Shown here one piece after another: positions 1 through 5,842 of a stretch of 6,262 nucleotides of DNA. The position numbers and the translations under genes were made by a program. Position 1 is the stretch's first letter. The number at the start of each line of letters is the position of its first letter. The stretch lies in NCBI GenBank assembly GCA_002405995.1, contig DHMW01000023.1, forward strand, positions 1-6,262, read 5' to 3'. Source of the stretch: Oscillospiraceae bacterium UBA4632. GTDB taxonomy: Bacteria > Bacillota > Clostridia > Oscillospirales > Oscillospiraceae. The notes beneath the pieces are model-generated. The model saw only the letters and a list, made by a program, of their open reading frames with translations, ran no database searches and was not told the DNA's origin.

Positions 1-227
1 CGGTTGACATGATACTGGAGGTTGTCGTCCATCCAAACGACGCGGAACTCGATGGTGCGCTCGGGCTCGACCATGCGCTCAAGCAGGCAGGCCTTCTCGT
101 ACTCGGGGTGGGCGTCGATGACCGGCTCGAGGGAAGTCAGGACTTCTTCGACGGTCTGCAGGAATTCGGGCTCATTCGCGTTCTTGGCCTTGGTCTCGGC
201 AAGAACTCTCTCAATGTAAGCATTCAT
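1..227 (-). CDS. gdhA: Glutamate dehydrogenase, N-terminal part (runs off the left edge)
   Basis: Only the first 75 residues are in the window. The protein starts MNAYIERVLAETKAKN and continues with EPEFLQTVEEVLTSLEPV, a HPEYEKA stretch, LLERMVEPERTIEFRV and a W-DDN segment. This is the conserved N-terminal assembly region of hexameric bacterial glutamate dehydrogenases (small 50-kDa class), which interconvert 2-oxoglutarate plus ammonium and glutamate in the cytoplasm. The resemblance to the Clostridium symbiosum enzyme, recalled from knowledge and not aligned, means NAD or NADP use cannot be decided, because the cofactor domain is outside the window. The start is supported by AGAGGAGG at 237-244, 9 nt upstream. 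The gene has its own promoter candidate (294-322) and is separated from its upstream neighbour by a terminator. The family call is firm. Confidence 0.93.
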   Translation of the reverse strand, partial: MNAYIERVLAETKAKNANEPEFLQTVEEVLTSLEPVIDAHPEYEKACLLERMVEPERTIEFRVVWMDDNLQYHVN

Positions 228-236
228 GATAAGTAG

Positions 237-244
237 CCTCCTCT
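237..244 (-). promoter_or_regulatory. Ribosome binding site of gdhA
   Basis: AGAGGAGG on the minus strand lies 9 nt before the ATG at 227. It is a near-perfect Shine-Dalgarno sequence, which fits a highly expressed central nitrogen-metabolism gene. Confidence 0.85.
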
Positions 245-251
245 AAAATTA

Positions 252-284
252 CCCTGAAAAACAGGGCCTGATGGTTCAGCCATC
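252..284 (-). promoter_or_regulatory. Two small hairpins in the gdhA leader
   Basis: Read on the minus strand, a GATGG/CCATC stem with a 5-nt loop (270-284) is followed after 3 nt by a CCCTG/CAGGG stem with a five-T loop (252-266). Next come 7 nt and then the ribosome binding site. Both stems are only 5 bp, so they may be chance. They could instead be a stabilising or regulatory leader structure. Neither has a following T-run, so they are not intrinsic terminators. I do not recognise a known riboswitch here. Confidence 0.35.
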
Positions 285-293
285 TTGTCTATG

Positions 294-322
294 AGTTTAT
301 CACCAAAGGAAAAAATTCTCAA
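294..322 (-). promoter_or_regulatory. Candidate sigma-70-type promoter of gdhA
   Basis: On the minus strand TTGAGA (317-322, 5/6 to TTGACA) is followed by a 17-nt spacer and TAAACT (294-299, 4/6 to TATAAT). A TG dinucleotide one base before the -10 gives an extended -10 element. The predicted start is near 287, which leaves a leader of about 60 nt. The optimal spacing and position make this the best candidate, but the -10 is weak and it was found by eye. Confidence 0.5.
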
Positions 323-505
323 GTAAAACGACACTGGCGCTGTGTAAGAAATTCATATTTCCTTTTTGTGCAAACGGCAGAAATGCCAACAAAAAAGTTT
401 CGTTTTTTTGATAAAGCTTATTAAAACGATGCAAGCCATCCTTCATATCTGCACGCTTCGGCGCAAAAACTGGGGGTAATCCTGCATTTTGATGCAATCC
501 ATTCC
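323..505. other. AT-rich intergenic stretch upstream of gdhA
   Basis: No credible gene lies here on either strand. It is clearly richer in A and T than the flanking genes. It holds an imperfect 12-bp direct repeat (428-439 and 491-502), a 5-bp palindrome TGCAT/ATGCA at 483-496, and a short GGCA/TGCC palindrome at 376-387. These could be operator sites for gdhA, but none matches a binding site I can name with confidence. Confidence 0.4.
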
Positions 506-536
506 AAAAAGAGATAGGGGCGTTTCCGCCCCTATC
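506..536 (-). terminator. Rho-independent terminator of the 570-2399 gene
   Basis: A perfect 10-bp stem (513-522 with 527-536, GATAGGGGCG and its complement) closes on a GAAA tetraloop when read on the minus strand. It is followed by TCTTTTT (506-512). It lies 33 nt past the TAA stop of the membrane protein gene. There is no comparable T-run on the plus side, so it acts in the minus direction and insulates gdhA from upstream transcription. Confidence 0.9.
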
Positions 537-569
537 AAAATTTGTAATAGAAAGCACGCTGCCGCCGCC

Positions 570-2399
570 TTACGGCGTTTCCTGGCTGCTTTCGGCGGGA
601 TCGGTGCTGTCCTCAATGGAAACGTCTGTATCCGCGGGCGGCGCGCTCTGGACGCTGCCGTCCAGCAGTTCAACGTCGGACGCTTCGATCCAGTTTTCCG
701 TGACGTAGCCGTCGTGGAAATAGACGCACACGTGGTCGCCGACATTCAGAAGCGGCGCGTATGCGACCTCTGCCGCGCTCATGCGCACGGAGAAGGCGCT
801 CTCGCCCTCAAAGCGCAGGAAGTAGATGCTGTTGCCGCTGACGACCGCCGTGCGGATCTCAGCGATCGTGCCCTCGACGCTCGCATAGTCGCTCGGTGTG
901 ACATCGATCTCACTCTGATCGTTCGAGATGAGGTTATTTTTGAGCAGCATCTGGCGGTAATTCGCCTCGCAGTCGGCGACCGTTGCGCCCGTAGCGACGA
1001 TCTGGTACTGGTTGACGTTGACCATCGCGTACATCTTGACGAGCTCGCTCGCGTCCTTGAGCGCCATGAAGTAGGTCGGCTGCTCGGCGATGTTCAGCAG
1101 CAGCGGGAACGTCGCGTTATACCGCAGGTTCTGCACCTGACCCTCGGCGCTGTCCATGGCGCTGTACTCCGTCGCGCCCGCGCAGGGATAGTACTTTGTT
1201 TCCTTCGTGCGCTGGTTGGAGAGCAGGAAGCCGATGTTGCTCTCGTCGCCGCCCACGCTCGTCACGCCCGTGTAGAGGTAGACGTCGTCGCCCTCGGCAA
1301 GGTAGTTGTAGCCGTCGGTCGTGACCGTCACATCACGCTGACCGAAGATGGAGTTGAGAAATCCGTTGTGATACATGCCGTAGTAGTCGTACTGCTCGAT
1401 GATCAGCTCGGCGGAGTAGACGTGATCGACCCATGCGGGCGGTTCTTCATAGTATTCGCTCTCGCCCGTGATGGCGTTGACGAGCACCGCGCCGTGATTG
1501 TCCGTGCCTCCGAAGAGCCCGATGGTCTTTTCCTTCTTGGCGCAGACCCAGTAGGGCGTGCCGTCCTCGTCGATCTCGAACACCGGCTCTTCAAACATAT
1601 AGGTGGGGTACTGGAAGCGCAGGTGGCGGTAGAGGTTGCGGGAGAAATGCTCGGCGGTCGTGTACTTCATGCCGTCGTCCAGCCGCACGACCTCGACGCT
1701 CTGCGTCACCATGTCGATGACGAGGTAGGCGGGCAGCCCCTCCGAGCGGTTGTTGAACCACTTGATGATGTCGCCGTAGCGCAGCGGCGTGACGCGCACG
1801 GGGCGGCCGCGGTAGTTGATCTGCGTGTAGTTTTCGGCGACCTCGAACTGCGAGACCATGTCCGCCAGCTCGCCGAGCTTGCGGTCGCCGAGCTTTTCGG
1901 CGCTGTCGCGGTCGAGCATCGGGATGCGGTCATACGAGACCTCCTCGATCTCGCTTGCAAAGCTGCCGCTGTCGATCGGCAGCAGCGCCTGATAGGCGTT
2001 CGCCCGCAGCACGACCCACGACGCCAGCGCGCCGACGAGCGCCGTGACAATGAGCGCCGCCGCAACAAAAAACGGCACGGTGCACTGCTTTTTGACGAAC
2101 GTGAAGTAGCCCTTTGCGCCCGTGCCCTGAAAGCCGGAGGTCAGCAGTGCGCACACGCAGTAGGTGATGCACAGCAGCAGCACGAAGCCGTAAAACTCCT
2201 CGGCGTGCAGGTTGATGGCGGGCAGCTGCACATAGAAAAAGACCGCGCCGACGAGCAGCGTGACAAGCAGGTTGACGGCGATGCGGCCGCCCTTGCTGCC
2301 GATGGATTTGCGGGGCTTGCGCTCGCGCTTGGGGCGGGGCGTGCCGTTCGGATCAAAATGAAAACCGTTCTCATCCGAACCGGAGAATTTGATATCCAT
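570..2399 (-). CDS. Unrecognised three-helix membrane protein with large extracytoplasmic region
   Basis: The product has 609 residues and I cannot assign a function. Residues 1-40 are soluble and strongly basic (KRERKPRK near 24-31). Hydrophobic helices follow at about 41-63, 68-89 and 108-132. The positive-inside rule (basic N-terminus, and basic loop 90-107) places the remaining 475 residues outside the membrane. That region is rich in Tyr and acidic residues. Residues about 270-330 (TPYWVCAKKEKTIGLFGG, then LVNAITGESEYY) resemble the Trp/Tyr-rich beta segments of PepSY-like domains. Residues about 505-570 (GTIAEI, VGDHVCVYF) suggest an OB-like beta barrel. Both are impressions, not matches. 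The C-terminal 30 residues are a low-complexity acidic/Ser/Pro tail. The ATG at 2399 is preferred over 2405 because AAAGGA is 9 nt away instead of 3. The gene stands alone between its own promoter and terminator. Confidence 0.88.
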   Translation of the reverse strand: MDIKFSGSDENGFHFDPNGTPRPKRERKPRKSIGSKGGRIAVNLLVTLLVGAVFFYVQLPAINLHAEEFYGFVLLLCITYCVCALLTSGFQGTGAKGYFTFVKKQCTVPFFVAAALIVTALVGALASWVVLRANAYQALLPIDSGSFASEIEEVSYDRIPMLDRDSAEKLGDRKLGELADMVSQFEVAENYTQINYRGRPVRVTPLRYGDIIKWFNNRSEGLPAYLVIDMVTQSVEVVRLDDGMKYTTAEHFSRNLYRHLRFQYPTYMFEEPVFEIDEDGTPYWVCAKKEKTIGLFGGTDNHGAVLVNAITGESEYYEEPPAWVDHVYSAELIIEQYDYYGMYHNGFLNSIFGQRDVTVTTDGYNYLAEGDDVYLYTGVTSVGGDESNIGFLLSNQRTKETKYYPCAGATEYSAMDSAEGQVQNLRYNATFPLLLNIAEQPTYFMALKDASELVKMYAMVNVNQYQIVATGATVADCEANYRQMLLKNNLISNDQSEIDVTPSDYASVEGTIAEIRTAVVSGNSIYFLRFEGESAFSVRMSAAEVAYAPLLNVGDHVCVYFHDGYVTENWIEASDVELLDGSVQSAPPADTDVSIEDSTDPAESSQETP

Positions 2400-2408
2400 T
2401 CTCATATT

Positions 2409-2414
2409 TCCTTT
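2409..2414 (-). promoter_or_regulatory. Ribosome binding site deciding the start of the membrane protein gene
   Basis: AAAGGA on the minus strand lies 9 nt before the ATG at 2399 but only 3 nt before the in-frame ATG at 2405. This favours 2399. An even longer reading from 2477 would overlap the promoter and has no such site. Confidence 0.65.
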
Positions 2415-2434
2415 CTGAAATGCTGTTGCTGGAT

Positions 2435-2463
2435 AGTATACCGAAAAACTGCGGCGAAAACAA
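2435..2463 (-). promoter_or_regulatory. Candidate promoter of the 570-2399 gene
   Basis: TTGTTT (2458-2463) is followed by a 17-nt spacer and TATACT (2435-2440, 5/6 to TATAAT) on the minus strand. The predicted start is near 2428, giving a leader of about 28 nt. It sits just downstream of the terminator at 2516-2548, as expected for a new transcription unit. Confidence 0.65.
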
Positions 2464-2515
2464 GGGTGCGACGGCAAAAGTTACAGAAACGACACAGTCC
2501 GCGGCCTGCCGCGCG

Positions 2516-2548
2516 AAAAAAGGGGAACGGCCGCGGGACCGTTCCCCT
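2516..2548 (-). terminator. Rho-independent terminator ending the BceAB-like operon
   Basis: A perfect 10-bp stem (2521-2530 with 2539-2548, AGGGGAACGG and its complement) with an 8-nt GC-rich loop runs directly into six T residues on the minus strand (2516-2521). It starts 5 nt after the stop of the 28-residue peptide gene, which places that peptide inside the transporter transcript and separates it from the next gene. Confidence 0.92.
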
Positions 2549-2552
2549 CTGT

Positions 2553-2639
2553 TCAGCATTTCATGCTGTGCTTTTCCGCGGCGAGCGCATAGAGCAGCGC
2601 GCAGAGCGGGAGCAGCAGGAAAAGAAGCAGTTTTTTCAT
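2553..2639 (-). CDS. 28-residue hydrophobic small protein at the end of the transporter operon
   Basis: A short frame begins MKKLLLFLLLPL, continues through an Ala/Leu-rich stretch to about residue 21, and ends AEKHSMKC. It is preceded by a perfect GGAGG (2647-2651) 7 nt before the ATG and ends just before a strong terminator. The permease stop is only 36 nt upstream with no terminator between, so co-transcription is likely. Two readings fit. It may be a single-pass membrane microprotein acting on the transporter. Alternatively it is a signal-peptide-like precursor, in which cleavage at the Ala-Leu-Ala-Ala run (residues 18-21) would free a 7-8-residue tail ending in Cys. I do not recognise a family. 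Confidence rests on the ribosome binding site, basic-then-hydrophobic layout and position, since so short a frame carries little coding signal of its own. Confidence 0.72.
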   Translation of the reverse strand: MKKLLLFLLLPLCALLYALAAEKHSMKC

Positions 2640-2646
2640 TGTTCAT

Positions 2647-2651
2647 CCTCC
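2647..2651 (-). promoter_or_regulatory. Ribosome binding site of the 28-residue peptide
   Basis: GGAGG on the minus strand lies 7 nt before the ATG at 2639. It immediately abuts the out-of-frame ATG at 2646, so it cannot serve that start. This selects the 28-residue frame over the longer alternative. Confidence 0.75.
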
Positions 2652-2675
2652 GTTCTTTGATCGTGTATGGCGTTT

Positions 2676-4103
2676 TTACGCATTTTGCGTGCTGACGATA
2701 TGGAAGTATGCGTTTGAGGTCAGGCGGTACATCGCGCAGTAGAGCGCGGCGAAGACGAGCAGCGCCGCCGCCGTCACGCCGAGGAACAGCGTGAGGTTCT
2801 GGATGCCGAACAGCTGTAGGATCTGCCAGACCATCGGCTGGGCAAAGCCGAGATGCAGCGCCGCTGCGCCAAGCGGCAGCAGAAAGATGAGCAGCATCTG
2901 GGCGTTCACGCTCTCGCGGATGTCTCGCTTCGTCATGCCCACGCGCTGCATGATGGCAAAGCGCGCGGCGTCCTCGTAGCCCTCGACCACCTGCTTGTAG
3001 TAGAGCATCAGCAGCGTTGCAAAGAGGAACAGCGCGCTGAGTAAAATGCCAAGGAAGAAAAGACTGCCGTAGAGCGAGAAGAACTCCGCGCGGATCTCCG
3101 CCATTTCGCCGGCCTGCCAGTGGTTCTGAACGGCGAGAGCACTGATCGCATCGTCTGCGCCGAAGTAGAGACTTGCGGTGGAGGCTACCATCACCAGCAC
3201 CATCGTGGAGAGGATGCAGATGGAGGCAAGGCCCGCGCCGTTGCGCTTCATGCGGTAGGTGAGAGACGAGAGGGAGACGAAGTTGCGCTTTCTGTAATAG
3301 AATTTTTCATCCTTTTGCAGCGTGCGGCAGAGCGTCACGCTGCCAGAGATGAAGAGCAGATACGTCGCCAGAATGACCATGATGACCGCGACGAAAAACA
3401 GCAGCATCGCCTGCACGGGATCCTTGATGGTGGCGGCGATGAAATACGCGCCCAGCAGCAGCGCAAGGCCGGGAAGCACGAGCAGCCACTTCGACTTCGG
3501 CGGCTTTTCACCGACGCTTTCGCTCTTTAAGAGCGCCGCGCCCTGCGCGTGGCGGAGCGACAGTACGCCGCGCAGATACAGCAGCGCAAAAATAACGGTG
3601 AACGTGACGGCGCATAGCTTCACGGCGGCGAAGCTCACCGAAAATGCGGCGGCGGGAAGCCCCAGCAGACGCAGCAGCGCGGTTTGCGACACGAAGCTCA
3701 GCAGTACGCCGAGACCGAGTCCGGCGATGAGCGTAAAGGCTGCGGCCATCAGCGTTTCCCAGAAAAGGACGGAGCCAAGCGCGCCGCGATCCATGCCAAG
3801 CACGCTGTAAAGGCCGAACTCCTTCTTGCGCCGCCGCAGCAGAAAGCTGTTCGTGTAAAAAAGAAACAGCGCTGTGAACACCGAGACGACAAATGAGCCG
3901 AGCTGCATTACCATCTCAACGGCAGAGGTGCCGGAGCCGTTCGGCTTGCCGTTGACCACGTAGAGCGAGGGCGTGGAGGCGAGACCGGCAATAACATACA
4001 GCATCGCCGCCATAAATGCGCAGGAGAGAAGGTAAGGTACATAGAGCCTTGCGTTCTTTTTCAGTCCCATCCACGCAAGGCGGGGGTAGAAGGCGGGCTT
4101 CAT
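2676..4103 (-). CDS. FtsX-family ABC permease, BceB-like but lacking the large extracellular domain
   Basis: This 475-residue integral membrane protein is the partner of the preceding ATPase. Ten hydrophobic helices can be placed: about 21-41, 64-88, 111-138, 154-180, 206-224, 231-254, 289-312, 344-368, 400-422 and 436-458. The cytoplasmic segments RRRKKEFGLYSVLGMDR (after helix 2) and EGYEDAARFAIMQRVGM (after helix 8) are the paired coupling motifs of FtsX/BceB permeases. Such transporters protect low-GC Gram-positives against cell-wall-active peptides, often by freeing lipid targets. BceB proteins are about 640-670 residues, with a domain of about 200 residues between helices 7 and 8. Here only about 30 residues (313-343) occupy that place, yet the frame is intact. 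The ATG at 4103 overlaps the ATPase stop as ATGA and has GGGAGG 9 nt upstream. A GTG at 4109 is less likely. The substrate is unknown. Confidence 0.9.
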   Translation of the reverse strand: MKPAFYPRLAWMGLKKNARLYVPYLLSCAFMAAMLYVIAGLASTPSLYVVNGKPNGSGTSAVEMVMQLGSFVVSVFTALFLFYTNSFLLRRRKKEFGLYSVLGMDRGALGSVLFWETLMAAAFTLIAGLGLGVLLSFVSQTALLRLLGLPAAAFSVSFAAVKLCAVTFTVIFALLYLRGVLSLRHAQGAALLKSESVGEKPPKSKWLLVLPGLALLLGAYFIAATIKDPVQAMLLFFVAVIMVILATYLLFISGSVTLCRTLQKDEKFYYRKRNFVSLSSLTYRMKRNGAGLASICILSTMVLVMVASTASLYFGADDAISALAVQNHWQAGEMAEIRAEFFSLYGSLFFLGILLSALFLFATLLMLYYKQVVEGYEDAARFAIMQRVGMTKRDIRESVNAQMLLIFLLPLGAAALHLGFAQPMVWQILQLFGIQNLTLFLGVTAAALLVFAALYCAMYRLTSNAYFHIVSTQNA

Positions 4104-4864
4104 GCGCACTCGCCTCCCGTCTGCTGCTGCGTGAGCATATCGGCGATGCGCTGGTAGAATTGCGCGTCGCTGTCCCTGCCGCGTTTCAGCTCAAGCGAGA
4201 TCTCGCCGTCGCGCAGAAAGAGCACGCGCGAAGCGCAGCTGGCCGCGCGCACGGAGTGCGTGACCATCACAACGGTCTGCCCTGCGCGGTTGATCGCGCC
4301 GAAGAGCTTCAGCAGCTCCTCTGTTGAGCGGGAGTCCAACGCGCCGGTCGGCTCATCGGCCAGCAGGATCTGCGGGCGGGTGATGAGCGCGCGGGCGACG
4401 GCGGCGCGCTGCTTCTGTCCGCCGGAGACCTCATAGGGGTATTTTTTCAGCAGCTCCGCAATGCCGAGCTGTCCGGCAAGCGGTGCAAGCCGGTCACGCA
4501 TCTCGGCGCGGGGGCGGTTCGCCAGCACGAGCGGCAGGCAGATGTTGTCTTCAAGCGAGAAGGTGTCGAGCAGGCTGAAGTCCTGAAAGACAAAGCCCAG
4601 ATTGTCGCGGCGGAAGGCTGCGGCAGTCTCATCGGGGATCTCCGAGAGGTTCTTGCCGCCGAGCAGCACCGTGCCGCCGCTCGGCTTGTCGAGCGCGGCG
4701 AGGATGTTCAATAGCGTTGTCTTGCCGCTGCCGCTCTCGCCCATGATGGCAACGTATTCGCCGCTCTCAACAGTGAAAGCAACATTTTTCAGCGCCTGGA
4801 CCCTGCTGGTGCCAAAGCGCGTGGTATAGGTCTTGCTGAGACCGTGGACATCAAGAATGGTCAT
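4100..4864 (-). CDS. ABC transporter ATPase, BceA-like (peptide resistance/MacB-LolD type)
   Basis: This 254-residue nucleotide-binding subunit energises the permease encoded next. All motifs are intact: Walker A GESGSGKTT (42-50), Q-loop FQDFSLLDTFS (Q94), signature VSGGQKQR (146-153), Walker B ILLADE (166-171), D-loop GALD, and the switch histidine in VTHS (H203). The combination of the FQ-F-LLDTF Q-loop, the DEPTGALDS Walker B region and the immediately following FtsX permease is typical of BceA/LolD-type ATPases. The ATG at 4864 is chosen because AAAGGAG (4872-4878) lies 7 nt upstream and MTILDV matches the usual first strand. The longer reading from 4915 adds an unconserved leader. Its TGA overlaps the permease ATG by 4 nt, implying coupled translation. 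No clear promoter is visible in 4865-4967. Confidence 0.94.
   Translation of the reverse strand: MTILDVHGLSKTYTTRFGTSRVQALKNVAFTVESGEYVAIMGESGSGKTTLLNILAALDKPSGGTVLLGGKNLSEIPDETAAAFRRDNLGFVFQDFSLLDTFSLEDNICLPLVLANRPRAEMRDRLAPLAGQLGIAELLKKYPYEVSGGQKQRAAVARALITRPQILLADEPTGALDSRSTEELLKLFGAINRAGQTVVMVTHSVRAASCASRVLFLRDGEISLELKRGRDSDAQFYQRIADMLTQQQTGGECA
4113..4118 (-). promoter_or_regulatory. Ribosome binding site deciding the permease start
   Basis: GGGAGG inside the ATPase 3' end lies 9 nt before the ATG at 4103 and only 3 nt before an in-frame GTG at 4109. This supports the ATG that forms the ATGA overlap. Confidence 0.7.
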
Positions 4865-4888
4865 GGGATGGCTCCTTTCCGACTTGCC

Positions 4889-4913
4889 GCCTGCAAGGGA
4901 AAGCTTAGCAGGC
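4889..4913 (-). promoter_or_regulatory. Possible leader hairpin before the BceA-like ATPase
   Basis: A GCCTGC/GCAGGC inverted repeat (4889-4894 and 4908-4913) encloses 13 nt and ends about 10 nt upstream of the AAAGGAG ribosome binding site. It could be a weak leader structure or half-sites for a regulator, or chance. No T-run follows it, so it is not a terminator. Confidence 0.3.
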
Positions 4914-4967
4914 AACGGTTAACATAATCGGATGATTTTTCTTATTTTTTTCTGAAAAAGGGCGCAG

Positions 4968-5012
4968 AAAAGCAGCCGGAAAAACGAACGGCGTTTTTAC
5001 GCGGCTGCTTTT
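4968..5012 (-). terminator. Composite hairpin terminator of the YtrB-like ABC operon
   Basis: An outer 11-bp stem (4968-4978 with 5002-5012, AAAAGCAGCCG and its complement) encloses an inner 7-bp stem (4980-4986 with 4992-4998, AAAAACG and its complement) with a 5-nt loop. Bulges of 1 and 3 nt separate the two. On the minus strand it ends in TTTT followed by CTGCGCCC and another T5 run. It starts 11 nt after the permease stop. T residues on the other arm could allow weak termination in the plus direction, but no plus-strand gene is present. Confidence 0.8.
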
Positions 5013-5023
5013 TCGAAGATGCG

Positions 5024-5842
5024 TCACTCGAGATTCAGTTTTTTTGTGGTGAAGTACCACGTCACGGCGTAGCCCGCCGCGCAGAAGATAAGCTCGCCGG
5101 CCATCCCCCACAGGAGCAGCAGCTCGATGCCCTTGGGCACGTTGACGGCGTCCAGCGCGATCCAGGTATTGGGGTTGGCGTTGATGAACGCGCCGATCAT
5201 GGCGATGGCGGTGAACTGCGCAAGCTCAAAGAACACGAGGATCAGGATGACCGTCCAGAGCTCCTTGTGCTTATTGAAGCTGTAGCCGATGGAGTAGGCG
5301 GCGTACACCACGAGCGACGCGGCGGAAACGGCAAAGACGAAGTTGCCCAGCAGCTCAAGCAGGATGAGCAGCGTGTGGCCGCGCAGCGCGGCGTCCATCC
5401 GGAAGAATACGGTGAAGAAATCGCTGAAAAAGGCTGGGATGTACTGGAAGGAACTCCAACCGGAGACGGCGACCAGAAGCGCAAGCAGCCCGATGACGAA
5501 CGCCGCGGCGTACCACACGGCGGCGACGATGAGCTTGGAGGCGAGCAGCTGATGGATGCTCACAGGGAGCGTCAGCGTGAGGTAGCCCTCGTCCTTGAGC
5601 ACGTGGTCGCGCCAGCGGCAGGCGGAGAGCACCAGCGGCGCAAACGCCAGCGCGAGGAGGCCGAGCACGAAGCCGATGACCAGCAGCACGCCGACGAGCT
5701 GTAAAAGCCAGTGGACGCCGCCGTTGTTGAGCAGCGGCAGGGAAAGGCGCATCAGCAGCGTCAGCGCCAGCATTCCAAGGAACACGGGCCACATGACGCG
5801 GCTCGTTGCGCGGAATTCATGCCTGATAAGCTTAGTTAACAT
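5024..5842 (-). CDS. ABC-2-type transporter permease
   Basis: The 272-residue protein has six hydrophobic segments at about 17-37, 46-73, 102-127, 155-183, 195-219 and 239-264, a typical ABC-2 export permease layout. It starts MLTKLIRHEFRATSR, the usual amphipathic N-terminus. After helix 2 it carries the cytoplasmic coupling segment RDHVLKDEGYLTLTLPVS (78-95), a hallmark of clostridial permeases paired with YtrB-like ATPases. Together with the ATPase it would form a membrane exporter with unknown substrate. YtrB-type systems respond to cell-envelope stress in Bacillus, but that is an analogy only. The ATG at 5842 overlaps the end of the ATPase gene by 7 nt in another frame and has GGGAGG (5850-5855) 7 nt upstream, so translation is probably coupled. 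It ends 11 nt before the composite terminator. Confidence 0.9.
   Translation of the reverse strand: MLTKLIRHEFRATSRVMWPVFLGMLALTLLMRLSLPLLNNGGVHWLLQLVGVLLVIGFVLGLLALAFAPLVLSACRWRDHVLKDEGYLTLTLPVSIHQLLASKLIVAAVWYAAAFVIGLLALLVAVSGWSSFQYIPAFFSDFFTVFFRMDAALRGHTLLILLELLGNFVFAVSAASLVVYAAYSIGYSFNKHKELWTVILILVFFELAQFTAIAMIGAFINANPNTWIALDAVNVPKGIELLLLWGMAGELIFCAAGYAVTWYFTTKKLNLE

Noticed and set aside
366..383. A catabolite-response (cre) element near TGTGCAAACGGCAG
   Set aside because: Only the central CG and a few flanking bases agree with the consensus; several conserved positions differ.
368..390. A sigma-54-like promoter upstream of gdhA (TGGCA followed by TTTGCA on the minus strand)
   Set aside because: The GG and GC elements are 16 bp apart where sigma-54 promoters need about 12, and TGGCAT departs from TGGCAC.
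300..557. An 85-residue minus-strand frame between the membrane protein gene and gdhA
   Set aside because: It would begin with GTG, lacks a good ribosome binding site, and reads straight through the terminator hairpin at 506-536 and over the gdhA -35 region. No recognisable protein features.
2371..2646. A 91-residue minus-strand frame starting at 2646
   Set aside because: The GGAGG directly abuts its ATG, which is too close for use. It reads through the terminator and the next gene's promoter. The 28-residue frame from 2639 has correct spacing.
489..2660. A 723-residue open frame on the plus strand opposite the membrane protein gene
   Set aside because: It starts with TTG, has no ribosome binding site, and runs through a terminator, a promoter and the small peptide gene. 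Its Arg/His/Val/Asp-rich composition is typical of the antisense frame of GC-rich codons. The minus-strand gene has helices, a ribosome binding site, a promoter and a terminator.
5267..5704. Plus-strand and other minus-strand frames over the ABC-2 permease gene
   Set aside because: They are shadow frames rich in Arg, Gln and Glu or Ala without ribosome binding sites, and they overlap a gene with clear membrane helices and operon context.
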